This document shows positions 33,400 to 34,935 of a stretch of 34,935 nt of DNA, piece after piece. Below the pieces are notes generated by a model. That model was given only the letters and a program-made list of their open reading frames with translations, searched no databases and had not been told where the DNA came from. Location: positions 1 to 34,935 of the forward strand of contig JAYMSP010001201.1 of assembly GCA_036897095.1 (NCBI GenBank). Reading direction: 5' to 3'. The translations under genes and the position numbers were made by a program. The DNA is from Plantago elongata. Taxonomy: Eukaryota > Streptophyta > Magnoliopsida > Lamiales > Plantaginaceae. Numbering within the stretch: position 1 is the first letter of the stretch; every line of letters starts with the position of its first letter.

Positions 33400-34520
33400 G
33401 GTATTTATTCTTCATTACTAATTTTGATTGCTTAAAATGTTTGTTCCAGCTCTATTGGGCCTGGGAGTGGTATGCTACAAGGGCCTAATAGGAAATGATG
33501 AAGAAGAGGATTTAACTTACAAACCTTTTGTAACTCATATTCCAAACCTCGAACTCTTAATAATACGAGGAGTGACGCTCAGGCTCCGCAAGCGAGACAT
33601 CATACTACTTTGAGATTTGTCGTAACAAGTAGATTGGACGCCTACTAATCTAGCCAGGATCGCGACAACTACTTTGATAGATGGAGAACAACACAATGGA
33701 GATAGACCCGGTCGGAGGACTTGGAGATCGCCTTCAACAACGATAATAATATACACCGATTACAAGAATTCTATGAGATAATTCAGACCACTTGAGGTGA
33801 ATGAGTGGTCCATGTGTATCACACGGTGTGGGAACTGGAGGTAAATGCTCATATATTGTTGATGGAGGAAACTATAATATACAAGATGATAGAGGTTTAT
33901 TACGAGCGAGTGGGAACATGTTCGATCTAACTTTGTTGGATAACATGTATAAAAGCGAGTTAGTTAGATATAATTTTTTTAAGGAACTTTCGTGAGTTAG
34001 TTAGATCACATAACCCCCGAGGGTCATATTACTTGAAGCTCATGTTTTAGAGGACATGTATAACTTTGCTCCTTTTTACGGTTTTATGATTAAAAACTAG
34101 CATCAACGAATGGTGTTCGGGTGGTGTTTAGATGTTATGGAATTCAAACGAGATTGATGTAGAAAGAAGGAGGATTGAAGATCAAGGAATTCATGCTATT
34201 ATTCGTCCTCACAAATGAATCCATTGATGGATATTTTTCAGAAGCCCAAGGGTCTTTGGAAGAGTTTCGGTTGGACCTACCATGGCTGGTGACAAGAGAC
34301 TTATAGATGGATCCAGATTTATCGATTTTAATAGTCTATGGATTGAACGTATTTCATTACAAGACAAAATAATTGTACGCTTTATTTTCATGTTGACACA
34401 AAAATAACCATACATACAAAACGGGTACTCGATTTGATTTATGGTTGAACCGTATAAAGATGAACCTTTAATTTCACCCATTTTATAATAATCCATGAAA
34501 ATAAATTGTAGAAAGGAACA
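33400..34520 (+). other. Degenerate region, possible retroelement remnant
   Basis: No intact gene. The plus-strand frame near 33,801-33,995 has GGKCSYIVDGGN, loosely like the region before the protease of plant Ty3/gypsy elements, but the rest of the frame does not follow that family. Upstream frames are broken by stops. I consider a decayed retroelement the best guess with low confidence; 34,200-34,500 shows nothing identifiable. Confidence 0.25.
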
Positions 34521-34527
34521 ATGGTTG

Positions 34528-34640
34528 TTACAAAATCAGTAGATCAGTGGCAAATCTTGCTACATTGGCAAAGGCTTTCAGACTGACTGGTACTGTGGGC
34601 TTGCAATATGCTAAATTGAACCCTTTTTCCATGCAAGTTT
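34528..34640 (-). pseudogene. Broken 3' half of a defensin-like gene
   Basis: Read on the minus strand this matches the last third of the gene at 32,872-33,108 (the CxEKG, YCK and terminal parts) but lacks the signal peptide and first cysteines. A one-base loss about midway shifts the frame, so the last cysteine motif is not translated in frame. It abuts a copia gag remnant at ~34,640. Confidence 0.7.
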
Positions 34641-34917
34641 TAAGGAAGGCAACACGGTAGTTCTGATTATCCTAAAAAATTTGGTGAATTCGATTTCAGG
34701 CAGATTCGGCTGTGTCGTTAGAGACAAGGATGGAGGAGAGGATATCGGGGGAAACGGTGGCGTACATTCATTGAAGGACGGCGTTGTTAAGTCGTTTCCA
34801 AAGAGCAGGATCGTCTTCCTTTGTTTTGGTGTAGGCGTCTAGCTCAGTTTTATCCGTAGGAGGGATAATATGTTCAAGAACAACATGGGCATTGGCTTGG
34901 ACTTGGAACAGGACCAT
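34641..34917 (-). pseudogene. Ty1/copia gag remnant (UBN2-type)
   Basis: On the minus strand one continuous frame reads HVVLEHIIPPTDKTEL, KEDDPALWKRLNNAVLQ, MYATVSPDILSSILVSND, NRIHQIF and DNQNYRVAFLK, in the order of plant copia gag (UBN2/DUF4219-like). Three stops interrupt it: two where the family has Trp and one where it usually has Gln. The fragment has no frame shift. It may continue past the right edge. Confidence 0.75.
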
Positions 34918-34935
34918 TCATTATAGCGAGCGGTT

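Noticed and set aside
1..34935. CRISPR array, operon structure or bacterial system
   Set aside because: The spliced genes, plant protein families and MITEs/SINEs show a plant nuclear genome; the repeats on the left are diverged and irregularly spaced, unlike CRISPR.

Overview
This is nuclear DNA of a flowering plant, almost certainly a eudicot. The evidence is long AT-rich spacers, many-exon genes with GT-AG introns, a chloroplast-type double GTPase, an ORC1 with a PHD finger inserted in its BAH region (a plant-only layout), an RBP45-type three-RRM protein, and plant MITEs and SINEs. I cannot name the species.

Layout. (1) 1 to ~11,200: no recognisable intact gene. Two related ~5-6 kb units lie in the same orientation. 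Each has a minus-strand TATA promoter with a conserved W-box cluster (near 4,930 and 11,045) at its right end. Inside, a ~150-200 bp module recurs nine times and longer blocks are shuffled and duplicated. (2) 11,200-12,800: a decayed gene of the plant NAM-associated / PIF-Harbinger-linked family. (3) 13,203-18,832 (+): DER, the chloroplast double-GTPase ribosome assembly factor; 12 coding exons, 647 aa. (4) 18,833-22,150: AT-rich spacer with MITEs, including two related copies facing each other. (5) 22,260-27,732 (+): ORC1, the largest origin recognition complex subunit; 16 coding exons, 807 aa, with an E2F site just upstream. (6) 29,051-32,379 (-): RBP45/47-type poly(A)/U-rich RNA-binding protein; 7 coding exons, 391 aa, convergent with ORC1. 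Two short SINEs with perfect target-site duplications lie in its 3' flank and last intron, and a tiny Stowaway-like MITE lies in intron 1. (7) 32,872-33,108 (-): a small secreted cysteine-rich defensin-like peptide gene. (8) 33,400-34,935: retroelement debris, with a broken second defensin-like copy fused directly to a Ty1/copia gag remnant.

The three housekeeping genes were rebuilt by joining reading frames across splice sites, with phase checked at every junction. They act in separate processes (plastid ribosome assembly, DNA replication licensing, mRNA binding), and nothing suggests co-regulation. The least explained parts are the left 11 kb and the chimeric right end.
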